This document shows positions 11,391-23,210 of a stretch of DNA of 64,000 nucleotides, piece by piece (position 1 is the first letter of the stretch; every line of letters begins with the position of its first letter). The DNA comes from Takakia lepidozioides (lineage: Eukaryota; Streptophyta; Takakiopsida; Takakiales; Takakiaceae): contig CM060731.1 of NCBI GenBank assembly GCA_030704615.1, positions 65,082,756 through 65,146,755 of the forward strand, given 5' to 3'. Both the position numbers and the translations under genes were made by a program. Under the pieces are notes generated by a model. The model saw nothing but the letters and a program-made list of their open reading frames with translations, was not told the DNA's origin and did no database searches.

Positions 11391-12672
11391 CATGGATCTC
11401 TTTGCCCTTTCCCAGGGCTGCCATGCTCGCACGGGCATTGCAAACGCCAAGAAATGTGATGTGGTCGGGTTTCATCCCTTCGTCCATCATTTGCTCATAG
11501 GTATCCAAAGCCTCCATCCCGTGACCCTGCTGGGCATATCCTGCGATCATCGCGTTCCATGACACCACATCTCGCTAAGCCATCGTATCAAACACTGCCT
11601 TTGCATCCTCGATGGACCCACATTTGGCATACATATCCACCAGGGTAGAGTTCAAAATGACATTGGGTACAATTCCAGCTTTGACAATGTCACCATGGAC
11701 CTCTTTGCTCTTTTCCAGAGCTGCCAGGCTTGCACATGCATTGCAAATGCACACAAACGTGATGTGGTCGACCTTCACCCCTTCCCCCTTCATTTGATCA
11801 TAGGTCTCCAAAGCCTCCATCCCACGTCCCTGCTGTGCATACCCTGCAAGCATCGCGTTCCATGACACCACATCTCGTTCAGCCATAGTGTTGAAAACTC
11901 CCTTCGCATCCTTAATGCACCCACATTTGACATACATGTCCACCAGGGCAGTGTTCAGAATGACATCTGGTACAATTCCAGCTTTGACGATGTCACCATG
12001 GACCTTTTTCCCCTTTTCCAGAGCTCCCAGGCTTGCAAAAGCATTGCAAACACAAACAAATGTAACGTGGTTGGGCTTCACCCCTTCGTGAAGCATTTGC
12101 TCATAGGTCGCCAAAGCATTCCTACCACACCCATGCTTGGTAAATCCTACCAACATTATATTCCACGTGATCAAAGATCGTTGAGGCATTCTGTTGAACA
12201 CTTGGTGAGCATCCATGATGTTCCCGCACTTAACATACATGTTGACAAGGGTGTTGAGGAGAAAAACACTTGGCGTGAATCCACTTTGGATAATGTGAGT
12301 GTGCACCTGCTTTCCAGCTTCCAGACCTTTCATCTTGATGCACTTAAGCAAGAGACAGACATACGTCTCAGAATTTGCTGAAATGCCCCCTTGGTTAAAA
12401 GTCTGTAGAGCCTCTTTCAGTCTACCTGCCTCACAAAGCATCTCAACATGCCCAGAAGTGCCAGAAGAGGCATTGTGGACTCCCTCTCTTGATCCTCTTT
12501 CAGAAGCTGTGGTGATGGTTGAGGTGCCTGATTTTATCAACTGTGCCGCTGCAGCAGCTGCCTTTAGTTGACCATCTACCCATGCAGGTTTCTTGTAGCT
12601 ACTGATCCACAGGGAATCATACGTAATCTTGTGTTTGAAATCTGGCCCTCTTGAATGAATCTGGACACACAC
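11368..12672 (-). pseudogene. PLS-class PPR protein gene, interrupted
   Basis: Organelle-type RNA-binding PPR repeats run almost uninterrupted from residue ~90: GKQVHTHIIQSGF, LVNMYVKCGNIMDAHQVFNRM, LITWNIMLVGF, then two near-duplicate blocks with LEKGKKVHGDIVKAGIVP, DMYVKCG and MAERDVVSWNAMLAGYAQQG. A TAG at 11575-11577 (MA-stop-RDVVSW, where sister repeats read MAERDVVSW) breaks the frame. The repeats then resume in frame for ~60 codons to the region of 11395. No E or DYW domain follows. The first ~60 codons lie inside a tandem repeat (12528-14240), and the start codon shown is GTG, so the true N-terminus is unresolved. Repeat blocks 2-4 are very similar to each other, indicating recent internal duplication. 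Confidence 0.75.
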
Positions 12673-14240
12673 TCCATCCCTGCTCCTTCAGCTATCACTG
12701 CCTGTGCACAAATCATGCATACATCATTGCCTTGCTGCTAGCAGTTGACAATGACAGCCTAGATTTGTTCTAGGAAACACCCAACTCAACTAATCACACT
12801 AGTTCCTATGCTCAATAACATCTGTTACTCTCTGTAATCCAACAGGCATTCACCTTTTTGCCTCGATTGTCCCACCATTGATTGGGGTCAGAAAAGTACT
12901 CATTCCATAGTTGATCCTCGTCTGTGTGACATGTTTCTGGATACTTTCCTGTTGTCACATTGGCAGTATCATGTCGAAGTCACTCCAAACTATCAAAGAT
13001 TCACTCAACCAGCTAACTTGCAGAATTCAACATGGAATTTTAGGGCCAATTCTGATAAGAGGGAAAAACAGGGTGAAATGTGTTGAAGAAGGTGCCTTCA
13101 TTAGCAGTGCCTGATTTTATCAAATGTGCCGCTGCTGCTGCGGCTTCACCATCTACCCATGCAGGTTTTTTGCAACCATTCCACAGGTAATCATAAGTAA
13201 TGTTGAGCTTGAAATGCAGCCCTCTTGGATGAATCTTGACCCAAACTCTACCCCTGCTCCTTCAGCTATCCATGCTCTGCACAAATCGTGCATACATCCT
13301 TGCCTTGCTGCTAGCAGCTGACAATGACAGCCTAGATTTGTTCCAGCAACACCCCAACCCTACTTATCACAGTAGTTCATATGCTGACTCGCGTTTCCAA
13401 CAGACATTCACCTTTTTACCTCGATTGTTCCACCCTTGACTTCGGTCGGAAACATATTCATTCCAGAGCTTCTCCTCGTCTCTGTTATCTGTTTTTTGAT
13501 ACTTTCCTGTTGTCACATTGGCAGTAACATGTCAAAATCACTCCAAAACCACCATAGATCCACCAACGAGCTAACTTGCAGAATTCAACCTGAAAATTTA
13601 GGGACGACTCTGATAGCAGTGAAAAACACGCTCAAATGTCTTGAAGAAGGTGCCTTCATTAAGCAGTGCCTGGTTCTATCAATTGTGCTGCTGCCGCTGC
13701 TGTTTCCAGTTGACCATCTACCCACGCAGGTTTCCTCTAGCTATTGATCCACAGGGAATCAGAAGTAATCTTGTGTTTGAAATCCGGCCCTCTTGGATGA
13801 ATCTAGACCTCTATCCTTGGTCCTTCAGCTATCCCTACCTGTGTACAAATCATGAATACATTCTCAGCCCTGCTGCTAGTAGCTAACACTGACAGCGTGA
13901 AGTTCTTCCAGGAAACACCCCAACCCTACTTATTACAGTAGTTCCAATTATGAATTGCATCTGCTTCTCTCTGTAATCCAACAGGCATTTACCTTGTTGT
14001 CTCCATTGTCCCACCATTGAATGGGAAAAGTGTTCATTCCAAAGCTTTTCCTCGTCTCTGTTATCATTTTTTGGGTACTTTCCTGCTGCCACATCGGCAG
14101 TAACCTTTCAAAGTCACTCCAAACCACCACAAATCCACCCAACGAGCTAACTTATACAATTCAATATGCAAATTCAGGGCCGAGTCTGATGAGAGGGCAA
14201 AACAGGCTGAAATAGGTCGAGGAAGAAGGTGCCCTCATCA
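12528..14240. repeat. three tandem ~560-580 bp repeats that include the PPR 5' exon
   Basis: The landmark TGCCTGATTTTATCAA (or a variant) occurs at about 12528, 13108 and 13668. Each is followed by CCATCTACCCAYGCAGGTTT, CCACAGG, CCTCTTG-ATGAATC, TCCTTCAGCTATC, CACATYGGCAGTA and AGCTAACTT. Unit 1 encodes the N-terminal part of the PPR frame (alanine-rich AAAAAAQLIKSG); units 2 and 3 are diverged copies of the same exon and flank. No separate gene is seen in 12673-14240. Confidence 0.75.
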
Positions 14241-14832
14241 CATTGTCCTTGACCTTGTGTCATGACCCTTGGGGGGATTTGACCGACCATCAACCCAAAA
14301 TGACCTCTTCTGTGTGCTGCTTGTGTCTGTAGTCAGGTCATGTCGGATTGGTCTGTGAGAACCACCACGGTGCAGCTGAGCATGCATAGATTGAAACACG
14401 GCCTGCTAAGACCAAGCTGACTCTCCCAAGAACCTTGTAAACATCAGGAAGAATACAAAATCATGGTACTAACAGGAAGAGCCAAGAGCCCACGTCTGCA
14501 GGATGGACAAACTTCTTCACATGGTACATTAAGAGAAAGCCACACCTTGCGATTGCGGTTGTCTCACCATCGTGAAGGATCTTTAAAAAACTCATGCCAG
14601 CTCTGCTTCATGCTCCAAGGTAGACGTTTGTGCTCGAAAATCCGACAGCATCAACATTGTGACAAGGTCCTTTACTGAGGGGTGCTAGTGAGCTTTCAAC
14701 AAAATTCATGAAAGTTGTTTTGGGCTCCATTGGGCTCTACACGATGAGGAACAACGAACATGTCCAGACTTACACAGATGCTAACGCAGCTTATGTTTGC
14801 AGTCTTGAGATTGTAGAGTCGTCTCTGAAAAC
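14241..14832. other. no recognisable feature
   Basis: Unique-looking sequence without a supported gene or repeat. Confidence 0.4.
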
Positions 14833-15115
14833 GTTAAAAGCAAGTGTGGCGGATTCTGCCATTTTTTCGGCCTAATTCTCATGCCGAATCGGCCACCCAA
14901 GGCAGAATCAGCAGGGATGGCCGATTACACACAGAGGACTGCAGACCTACCACCCAGGCCCATGTCATCAGCCATCAACCCACCTGCCTTCCCCTGAGGC
15001 TCGCCTTGTTTATATCCTCTCCGAGGCTCTGAATCTGGGCAATTGATATGGGATAATCGAACCTCAATCATATTGCACCACGTAGCGGCGAGAATCCGCC
15101 ACACCTGCTTTTAAC
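14833..15115. mobile_element. MITE-like element with ~26-bp inverted ends
   Basis: The left end GTTAAAAGCAAGTGTGGCGG, continuing ATTCT, is matched in reverse complement at the right end (about 15090-15115, GTTAAAAGCAGGTGTGGCGG then ATTCT). The interior holds further GGCCGAT and GGCAGAATC blocks. No ORF with a family match is present. The superfamily is undetermined and no clear target duplication was found. Confidence 0.5.
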
Positions 15116-15121
15116 ACCAGT

Positions 15122-15216
15122 GAACGGGCCACGTTGGCCGACTCTGCCCTGTGCGCGGCCATAGGGCTCGCCCAAAGGCTGCTTACAGGGCAGAATCGGC
15201 CAAACACGGCCCGTTC
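15122..15216. repeat. 95-bp foldback
   Basis: GAACGGGCCACGTTGGCCGA at 15122 pairs with GGCCAAACACGGCCCGTTC at 15198-15216, forming a hairpin-capable inverted repeat adjacent to the preceding element and sharing its GGCCGAYTCTGCC block. Confidence 0.5.
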
Positions 15217-15461
15217 TCTAGTACGTTCAGGAAGGGAGGCCTGAGCAGGCAAAAGCGCCGGGCACAGGAGCAGAATTGGGTCTCAAAGAGCCGCCCAGGC
15301 TGCCGCGGGCGGGCCGCTTAGGAGGCAGGTTGGGCGCCCATGGTAACTAGTAACTACCGCCTATGCTTTTATTAATGAAACCTTGGTAAGATAATTAATG
15401 TTTACTACTACTCCGATTATTTACTGTGGTTGCAGATTAAGGTTATTTGGCTAGAAATGGT

Positions 15462-16447
15462 TTTTTTTAATTTATTATTTTTAAAATAATATAAAGGGGA
15501 TGAAGCCCCGATATTTTATTGCTAAAAATAAACCCCTGAGGGGGCCATAAGGCATACACACCTAATGGTGAGGGACGAACCCAAGACTTTAACATAGAGA
15601 GACCCATCCGGGTGGATGAAAAACCGGTGTTTGAGACCCTAGGGCTACTCCTAGAGCCTAGGCGCGATGTAGAGCTCGCGTGTTGCGAGCTCCTGAACGA
15701 GGGTGGGGAGCTGTGAAGCAGTGAAATGAATCAAGAATGATCATTAGGGAGGAAGATTGAAAAATCCTAAGATTGGAAGAACATAGAGAAAGAGGGAGAC
15801 TGGACCGGCTGAATTGAGGGAAGAACAGGGAGACCAGAAGGTTGGCAAAGGGAGACGATCTATAGTGTGGCAGAGAAGAAATGAAGAGAGCCTACAATGA
15901 ATTGGAGCCTAGACCGGCTGCTTGAAAAGGGGGAGATGAAAACAATGTAGAAGCCTAATTGAGACTCGGTACATGCAAGGAATAAAAAAAAAATAGAGAC
16001 GGCGAGCGAATGCTGCAGGCAGCCGAGTGACTCAAAGAAGCTTAGTTGCCAAAGCTGAGCCTGGTGGAGCAGCTTCCACCCGCGTGCTTCTAGTTCACTT
16101 CTCTGTCGAACTTAGGTGAGTCAAGGTATCGGTATTGTTGCCCTCTGCCAGGAGATAGGCGGGCCTCTGGTCCACTGGCAGCTTGACGACGAAGCGCAGC
16201 TGCATAGGATGTCATCTCTGCCCCACGAGCGTTGGAATTTTTTGAGGAGCCTAGGTTCAGCCTCTGCATCCCTACTGATGTCTGCAATAAATTTTATCCA
16301 AGCTTTCCTCCCTTCAACTTGAACTTCATGGAATATGGTGGATGGCAAGACAGAGAGACATGCTCTCTCCCCACTCATTGTCCAATTGCATCTAACCTTC
16401 CAGATATTCCATAGTGTTATTGATCTGAAAGATTCAAAGACAGGGCA
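15462..16447 (-). pseudogene. LINE retrotransposon, 3' end (downstream half)
   Basis: On the minus strand this continues the LINE begun at 23210-22981. The frame reads ESFRSITLWNIWKVRCNW, typical of the region after the zinc-binding motif of plant LINE reverse transcriptases, and ends near 16121. The downstream part (16085-15462) has no gene but contains AATAAA at about 15519 and an A-rich tail (minus sense), as in a LINE 3' UTR. Removing chromovirus A and one GGGCA copy joins the two halves in frame. The element is 5'-truncated and defective. Confidence 0.55.
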
Positions 16448-17176
16448 TGTCGCGGCCCTTTGCCTTGAGGGCAAGGGGTTGGGACACAAGAGGGGCTGCC
16501 CCTGTGGTGGGGGCAGTGGCAGCGATAGGTATGGGGGGGCTGAAGCACCCTTGAGTGCCCAAGGCACTCAAGGAGGCGGAGGCACTCACTAGGTGGAGCC
16601 CCGCACACCGGGTTGCGGTGGGGGTGGCTCCACAAGGGGTGGTGGTAGCTTAGCGGGACTTAGTGGGGGTGGCATAGGACTCACCATGGGGCGGAGACCT
16701 CGTGGTGGGAGTCGTGGGGAGTCTTGGGACTCATCACGGTCCATAGGGGCCGTGGTGGGTGGGCCAAGACTCACCGCGACTCATCACCGGGAATCGAGGG
16801 TGTTCGTGGTGGTTCGCCATAAAATGGCATGGTTGTTTGTGAAACCCCCGCGGACAGCTACAGAAGTATATATAGGGAGTAGTCACCCCGAGAACGGTGC
16901 AAGCCCGTTGGTGACCAAAAACTAGTGAGTAAGCGAGCGAGCCGGAAAGCGACCAAAGAGTGGGGAGCTGTTCCGGACTGCCAACTACCAAAGGGAATTC
17001 CGCTTGTTCCAAATCGTTGGAGGGTTCTTTGGGAGATCAAAGGGGGGACCGTTATGCCCCGGTGAGCAGCTGGAGCTCCAAGTTGGCCCCGCGCCCAGGT
17101 TGGGAGTTAGGCGCGCGCATCAAGCGAGTAACTATGACTTGAGGGGGGGGAGCTTACCGAAGTGAGGTGCACGACA
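16448..17176 (+). repeat. 5' LTR of chromovirus A
   Basis: A 729-bp LTR with inverted ends TGTCGCG / CGCGACA (one substitution at its 3' end, GTGCACGACA). It contains TATATATAGG at about 16867, a plausible TATA box for the U3 promoter. Paired with 22252-22980. Confidence 0.9.
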
Positions 17177-17177
17177 C

Positions 17178-17190
17178 TCGGTATCAGAGC
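17178..17190 (+). other. primer-binding site (initiator tRNA-Met type), element A
   Basis: TCGGTATCAGAGC lies one base after the LTR; the plant iMet-tRNA PBS is TGGTATCAGAGC. The intact form occurs in copy E (63299-63310, minus). Confidence 0.8.
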
Positions 17191-17232
17191 TTAGAGTTAA
17201 GTACGCGATCGTCCTTGGGATTGGCCTCATCA

Positions 17233-18918
17233 TGGGGTTGGGCAAGCCAAAGCAAAAGCGGAACGGCCCAAAAGATATGATCCTGGTGAGTCCAATGGGG
17301 GCGACGTGTCACCGAGGCGGCCGTTTGAGGAAGCGATGCATGTTTCCGAAAATGAGGCCGCTCAAGAGCGGGAGGAATTTGAGGAGTCGGAGCCTGAGGA
17401 ATCCCTGAGAGCTCCGATCGACCAACAGATGCATCCCATGTCGGCAGCCTTTTGGGAAGGGTTGTTGGCGCAATTTGGCGGGACGTTGAAAGACGTGTTA
17501 AAGGTGGCTAATGCCACTTCCACTAAGGCAAAGTTTAAGGTGAAGCCTAAGGAACCTTCGAGGGCGTCCAAAATCGGAAGGCACTCAACACCTGGCTCTT
17601 GGAGCTAGAGCAGTACTTCCGGGCGGCCAAGTTGAGTGACGAGGATCGGGTGGAAGTGGCTCCCACCTATTTGAGGGGCTATGCTCAGCAATGGTGGCAG
17701 AAACGCCTTCACGACCGAGGTCCAAGCCCGGAAACCTTGAACTGGAGTGGGTTCAAGGAATTGATGAAGATGCAATTTGTGCCCCTCAACGCGTCCTAGC
17801 TCGCCCGGGACAAGATGAGGAATTTGAAGCAAACAGATGACATTCGGGGATATGTCCAGGCTTTCAATGTGCTGTTGCTCGAAGTCGCGAACATGGCAGA
17901 AATGGTCTTCAACTTTGTGGCGGGACTAGCCCCATGGGCCAGGCGGAAGTTGGACGAGAAGCCACCTAAGACTTTGAACGAGGCAATTGAGAGGGCTGAA
18001 TGTTTCTCGGACGTCCCTAAGGGTGAAAGACAAGGTTGTACGGAGCTTAACCACAAGAAGACCCGGCGGGAAGGTGACTCTTTCCGACCAGAAAAGAAGT
18101 GGGATAGGCCACGCGGCGATAATGGCACGTGGAAATCGAAGGGAGGGCCTTCAAAAGTCAAGGCGGCACCCGGTGCTTCGAAAGGAAAAGCGGGTGGAGT
18201 GGCCTATGGCGGACAGAAGGCGACCTTTGATGGAGTGTGTTTCAATTGCGGGGAGCCCGGGCACATGGCTAAGAAGTGCATGAAGCCCCGGCAATTGAAC
18301 ATGACTTGGGCGACCACGGAGCTGTCGGAAGATACCATCAGTCGCTTGGTGGAAGCGGTGGTCGCCAGGACTTGCAAGGTAGGCAAATTTTCTTGTGAGT
18401 TGTATCAGGAAACTGGCGCCTTACGTAAAGGGAGTCAGTTAGTGTTCGTGGATGGGATAATATCCGGAACTAACGTGTCGTTGTTGGTGGACACAGGAGC
18501 GTTGCACTCCTTCATGACACCGGCAACGGCACAAAAGCTGGGACTCCCGACAAGTGACGTGGGGGTCTCTATTGAGGTGCGTTCTGCCAGAGAAGAACCG
18601 CAATTGGCGATAAGGTTGGCGTTTGATGTTCATCTTCAACTGGGGAGTTGGGAGGGACGTGAGAACTTCACCGTCTGCGAGATCGATGGAGTGGATCTCA
18701 TTTTGGGGATGACCTTTTTGAGCAAATCCGGAACGGTCATAGATGGCCGCAAGAGGGTAGTCACGCTGCCATGTGGGTATGGTGGCGAGGTCTTACGAGT
18801 TTCGGAAACGCCCAAACCCGTGGGAGGGCGAATAAACCTTCTGTCAGCAAGGGAGTGGGCCGTGGAGGAGGCACACGAGCCCCAGTTTTTGCTCTACATT
18901 AGAGAAGTGAAGGGATAA
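17233..18918 (+). pseudogene. gag-protease region of chromovirus A
   Basis: From ATG 17233 (MGLGKPKQKRNGPK) the frame covers an acidic N-terminus, the retrotransposon gag core (LEQYFRAAKLSDEDRVEVA, LRGYAQQWW), a CCHC knuckle ([14 protein letters not shown], about 18238) that packages RNA, and the aspartic protease active site (LLVDTGALHSF, about 18482). It is broken by an indel near 17553, by TAG at 17797-17799 where copy E has a Trp codon, and by TAA at 18916-18918 where copy E has a Glu codon. Nothing here suggests a host gene. Confidence 0.85.
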
Positions 18919-20295
18919 GCCGATGGGGAGCCGAGCCCAGATTGGATCAAGGGGATTTTGGAGAAATACCATGATGTGATGCCGAAGGATTTGCCAAGCG
19001 GCTTGCCACCGCGAAGAGGAGTTGACCACAAGATTGAGGTGATACCGGGATCGGAACCGCCTGCCAAGGCGCCCTACCGGTTGAGCCACAGAGAGTTGTT
19101 CGAGCTGAAGACTCAGCTCAAGGATCTAATGTCAAAGGGGTACATCCGGCCGAGTAAGTCACCTTACGGAGCCCCGGTGCTATTTGCAGACAAGAAGGAT
19201 GGGACGCTGCGGATGTGTATCGATTACAGGGCTCTGAATAAGGTGACTATCAAAAACCGGTACCCTTTGCCAAGGATCGACGACCTTTTCGTTCGGTTGG
19301 CAGGAGCGAAGTATTTCAGCCGGATCGATCTGCGCTCCGGCTATCATCAAATTCGAGTGGCGGAAGGAGATGAGGAGAAGACCGCGTGCAGGACAAGGTA
19401 TGGTTCATATGAGTTCTTGGTGATGCCTTTTGGGCTCACCAATGCACCAGCGACATTTAGCACGCTGATGAACAGCCTTTTCCAGGAGTGGTTGGATGAC
19501 TTTGTGATCGTGTACATCGACGACATCTTGGTGTATTCGAAAACAAAGGAGGAGCACCTGGAGCACCTCAAAAGGGTGTTCCAGAAATTACGGGAAGGAA
19601 AGCTGTATGCCAAAGCTTCAAAGTGCGAATTCGGGGTCACAAAAGTGGAGTTCCTGGGGCATGTGATTACACAGGATGGGATCAGAATGGATGACAGGAA
19701 GGTGAGGGCAATTTTGGACTGGGAGCCTCCGACTTCGGTCCCGGGAGTGCGATCCTTCCTAGGACTCGCCTCCTATTACCGGAAGTATGTGAGAAATTTC
19801 GCCAAAATCGCGGGTCCGCTGTCAGACCTTCTGTGTAAATCTAAAGTCTGGGCATGGAACACCTTTTGTGGCCAAGTTTTTGCTGAATTGAAGCAGCGGA
19901 TGGCGGAAGCTCCAGTCTTGAAAATCCCGGAGTTCGATCGTCCGTTCGAGATACATACAGATGCGTCGGACTTCGCGATTGGGGGTGTACTGATGCAAGA
20001 TGGACGTCCAGTGGCTTACGAAAGTAAGAAACTGAATGAAGTGGAGCGATGGTGGCCGACGCACGAGAAAGAGATGAAGGCGATGGTGCACTGTCTTGAG
20101 CTTTGGCGCCACTATGTTGGTTCCAACCCAATGAAGGTGTTCACGGACAATGTCACGGTGAAGTATTTTGCCACGCAGCCCAGGTTGTCCCCAAAACAAC
20201 TTAGGTGGCAAGATACTTTGGCGGTGTTTGACGTGGATATCCAGTACAAACCGGGACGAGACAACGTGGTGGCCGATGCTTTAAGTAGAAAGTAG
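18919..20295 (+). pseudogene. reverse transcriptase-RNase H of chromovirus A
   Basis: The RT palm is intact to the eye: [46 protein letters not shown] and the catalytic YIDDILVYS. Then comes RNase H with [15 protein letters not shown], a Glu in [13 protein letters not shown] and [10 protein letters not shown], ending [13 protein letters not shown]-to-TAG stop at 20293-20295 ends the frame just after RNase H (copy B reads on through [10 protein letters not shown]). Confidence 0.9.
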
Positions 20296-21342
20296 CAGCT
20301 CTTGTTGGTGTACAAGGGCGAGACGGCGCTCCAAAGGAAGATCCGAAAGGCTTGCCAGAAGGATGAGCTGGCGAAGTCCGTGATGCAGGACTTGAGGATG
20401 GGGGTTAAATCGCAGTTCCACTTGCAAAATGGACTGCTCCGGTATTAGCAAAAGCATCTCTACGTGCCGATGGGAGGGATCAAAGATAGCCTCTTCAGAG
20501 AATGCCATGATAGCCCGCTTGCGGGCCACGACGGAGCCAAGCGCACTGCGGCACTCTTGAAAAAAGAGTATTTCTGGCCCAAACTGAGGGAGGAGGCAGA
20601 GGAGTATGTCAAGACATGCACACATGCCAACAAAACCGGAGCGAGTACAAAAAGCAAGCAGGGCTGTTACAACCCTTGCCGATTCCAGAGGGGACTTGGG
20701 AAAGCGTCTCGGTGGATTTCATGACTGCTATGCCGCAATCAAAAGGATTCGATGCAATCATGGTGGTGGTGGATAGGTTCAATAAAATAGGCCATTTCAT
20801 CCCCACCAAGGAGACGGCAACGGCGCAGGAAATAGGGCAACTTTACTTCGCCCACGTCTTAAAGCATCATGGAGTCCCGAAGGATATTGTCTCGGACCGC
20901 GATCCAAAGTTTATAAGTAAATTTTGGAGGGCACTTTGGAAGAAGATGGGGACGAGGCTGAAGATGAGCACCGCCTTCCGACCTACGACCGACAGCCAAA
21001 CAAAAAGAGTGAATTCCGTAGTGAAACAGATCTTGCGGAATTACGTGTCGGCAGACCAAACAGATTGGGTGGAACACTTAGACGCGGCAGAGTTCTATTA
21101 TAATAACACAGAACACTCCGCAACGGGAGTTTCCCCTTTTGTATTGGTCTATGGAAAAGCACCTGTGGTGCCGACAAGTTGGGCCGCCCAGGACGTTGAG
21201 GAACCGGCAGTAGCGGCGGTACTGGAAGAACGCGAGCGTTTGTTGAAGCTCGCAAAGTACAACATTGCCAAAGCTAGGAAACGGTATGAAATCCGAGGCG
21301 GTTGCAGTTTTCGAAGGGCGACCTCAAAAGCGAAATAAGCGT
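20296..21342 (+). pseudogene. integrase of chromovirus A, C-terminus and chromodomain deleted
   Basis: HHCC zinc region (HDSPLAGHDG; the CxxC pair is damaged by a frameshift near 20620) and the catalytic core: D in VDFMTAMP, D in VSDRDPKF, then TDSQTKRVNSVVK, where Lys stands at the position of the catalytic Glu (copy B has TDGQTERVNSV). The sequence jumps from KARKRYE to the last codons near the element end at 21289. This removes the ~430 bp that in copy C encode the GPY/F-like segment and chromodomain. Confidence 0.85.
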
Positions 21343-22251
21343 TGATGGGGACATCAACCTTGGAGCGTGGGGGAGGAAATGCATGCTTAGCCTGGCTTAT
21401 CTAGCTTATGAATCCGATTGCAAAAACTTGTATTGTACAAAAATTTGTTATAAAGGAAATGGGTTCCAAATTTTGTGCGTCCTATTTTGTTTGGAATGTT
21501 GATGCATGATGTGGTTGGCTAGTGTGTAGAATGCATGCTAGCTTACAAAAGTGGGAGAGGTAAATTGGGTTAATCGTGTGTTTGCGCAGTGCCAAAATCG
21601 GGTGACTCCCATCCAAGGGGCAAAGAAACTTGCACCTTCTTTGGGAGTTCACGTGCTAGTGCGCACTTGGTGCGTGCGTATACTATAACTGCGCTACCGA
21701 GGGGGTTGCTTTGTAGTGCGGGCTAACGCGGAAGCTACGTGCTTCCGTTCACGTACTATAATCGTGTAGCCTCGGGACGAAGTCGTAGTGCGGCTTCGGC
21801 GTGTTCCCGTACCTCAGGCCAACATTTCAAGGCGGACCCAATTGTAGTGATTGGGGCGCGCGGTTGGTTCAAGGTTATCTTCCTAGTCAAAGAGGGTTCG
21901 AGGTGAACCCTTGCTCAAGGTGGTGCCAAAAGCGACATCATGAGCGGTCGCAAGCAATGTTGTTGCAGTAAGGCGATTCGATCCTCGGGGAGGATCATTC
22001 CTTGGCCTTGAAGTAGGCCAAGAAGAGTGCACTGAGAGGAGCTTGAGAGGCTCCACCCTTGGCCGGGACTTGGAGGAAGTCGGCCGAACTAGCTAGTGGA
22101 GAGTAGAGTCAAGTGTGGGGTTTGGTTCTTTGCCATGGGACGCCATGGTACGGAAACAAACTCCTTGATGTGGGACGCCACAACTTGGATGTTCGTTTCC
22201 ACAAAATGGACAAGCCGATGAGGACATCGACTCCATGTTGGTAGGGGTGTG
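21343..22251 (+). other. 3' untranslated internal region of chromovirus A
   Basis: About 900 bp between the pol stop and the 3' LTR, also present in copies B and C. No gene is seen. It ends with GGTAGGGGTGTG just before the LTR, the likely polypurine tract. Confidence 0.7.
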
Positions 22252-22980
22252 TGTCACGGCCTTTTTCCTTGAGGGTAGGGGGTCGGGACACAAGAGGGGC
22301 TGCCCCTATGGTGGGGGCAGTGGCAGCGATAGGTATGGGGGGGCTGAAGCACCCTTGAGTGCCCAAGGCACTCAAGGAGGCGGAGGCGCTCACTAGGTGG
22401 AGCCCCGCACACCGGGTTGCGGTGGGGGTGGCTCCACAAGGGGTGGTGGTAGCTTAGCGGGACTTAGTGGGGGTGGCATAGGACTCACCCTGGGGCGGAG
22501 ACCTCGTGGTGGGAGTCGTGGGGAGTCTTGGGACTCATCACGGTCCATAGGGGCCGTGGTGGGTGGGCCAAGACTCACCGTGACTTATCACCGGGAATCG
22601 AGGGTGTTCGTGGTGGTTCGCCATAAAATGGCATGGTTGTTTGTGAAACCCCTGCGGACAGCTACAGAAGTATATATAAGGAGTAGTAACCCCGAGAACG
22701 GTGCAAGCCCGTTGGTGACCAAAAACTAGTGAGTAAGCGAGCGAGCCGGAAAGCGACCAAAGAGTGGGGAGCTATTCCGGACTGCCAACTACCAAAGGGA
22801 ATTCCGCTGGTTCCAAATCGGTGGAGGGTTCTTTGGGAGATCAAAGGGGGGACCATTATGCCCCGGTGAGCAACCGGAGCTCCAAGTTGGCCCGGCGGCC
22901 AGGTTGGGAGTTAGGCGCGCGCATCAAGCGAGTAACTATGACTTGAGGGGGGGGAGCTTACCGAAGTGAGGTGCGCGACA
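22252..22980 (+). repeat. 3' LTR of chromovirus A
   Basis: 729 bp, TGTCACGG...GTGCGCGACA, nearly identical to 16448-17176; followed by the target duplication GGGCA. Confidence 0.9.
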
Positions 22981-23210
22981 GGGCACCGACTAAAAATTTG
23001 CTGAGACTGTGTATCATAATTCAGTAGATTGTAGTGAATTGTTGAGGGAGACTCTTGTTTCCAGATCTGCATCATGGCCAGGAGATGAGGCCATGTTTTC
23101 GAGGGTATGGTACAATGGAAGAGGCAATGCTCCAACGATTCCAAGATTCCATGGCCGCAACATTTACATAGTAATGTCTTCGAAAAAGACAACCAGGCTC
23201 CAACCTTAAT
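22981..23210 (-). pseudogene. LINE reverse-transcriptase zinc-binding region (upstream half)
   Basis: Minus-strand frame with CKCCGHGILESLEHCLFHC, the zf-RVT motif (CxxC...HxxxxC) of plant LINE ORF2, then TWPHLLAMMQIW. It breaks at 22981, where chromovirus A is inserted, and resumes at 16447 in the same frame. The upstream RT core is absent (truncated at about 23210 by a foldback element). Confidence 0.65.

Larger units (their letters stand above)
16448..22980 (+). mobile_element. Ty3/gypsy chromovirus, element A, complete with both LTRs
   Basis: 6533 bp bounded by two 729-bp LTRs that start TGTCRCGG and end GYGCRCGACA. The 5-bp duplication GGGCA flanks it at 16443-16447 and 22981-22985. Internal order is PBS, gag with CCHC knuckle, protease, RT, RNase H, integrase. 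It is inserted in a LINE. Compared with copies B, C and E it has several stops (17797, 18916, 20293, 20446), a gag indel near 17553, and a deletion of ~430 bp at 21289 that removes the integrase C-terminus and chromodomain. It cannot be autonomous. Confidence 0.9.

Noticed and set aside
16593-16925. Gly-rich ORF repeated in every chromovirus LTR
   Set aside because: Lies wholly within the LTR and follows its G/C bias; no start context or family motif.
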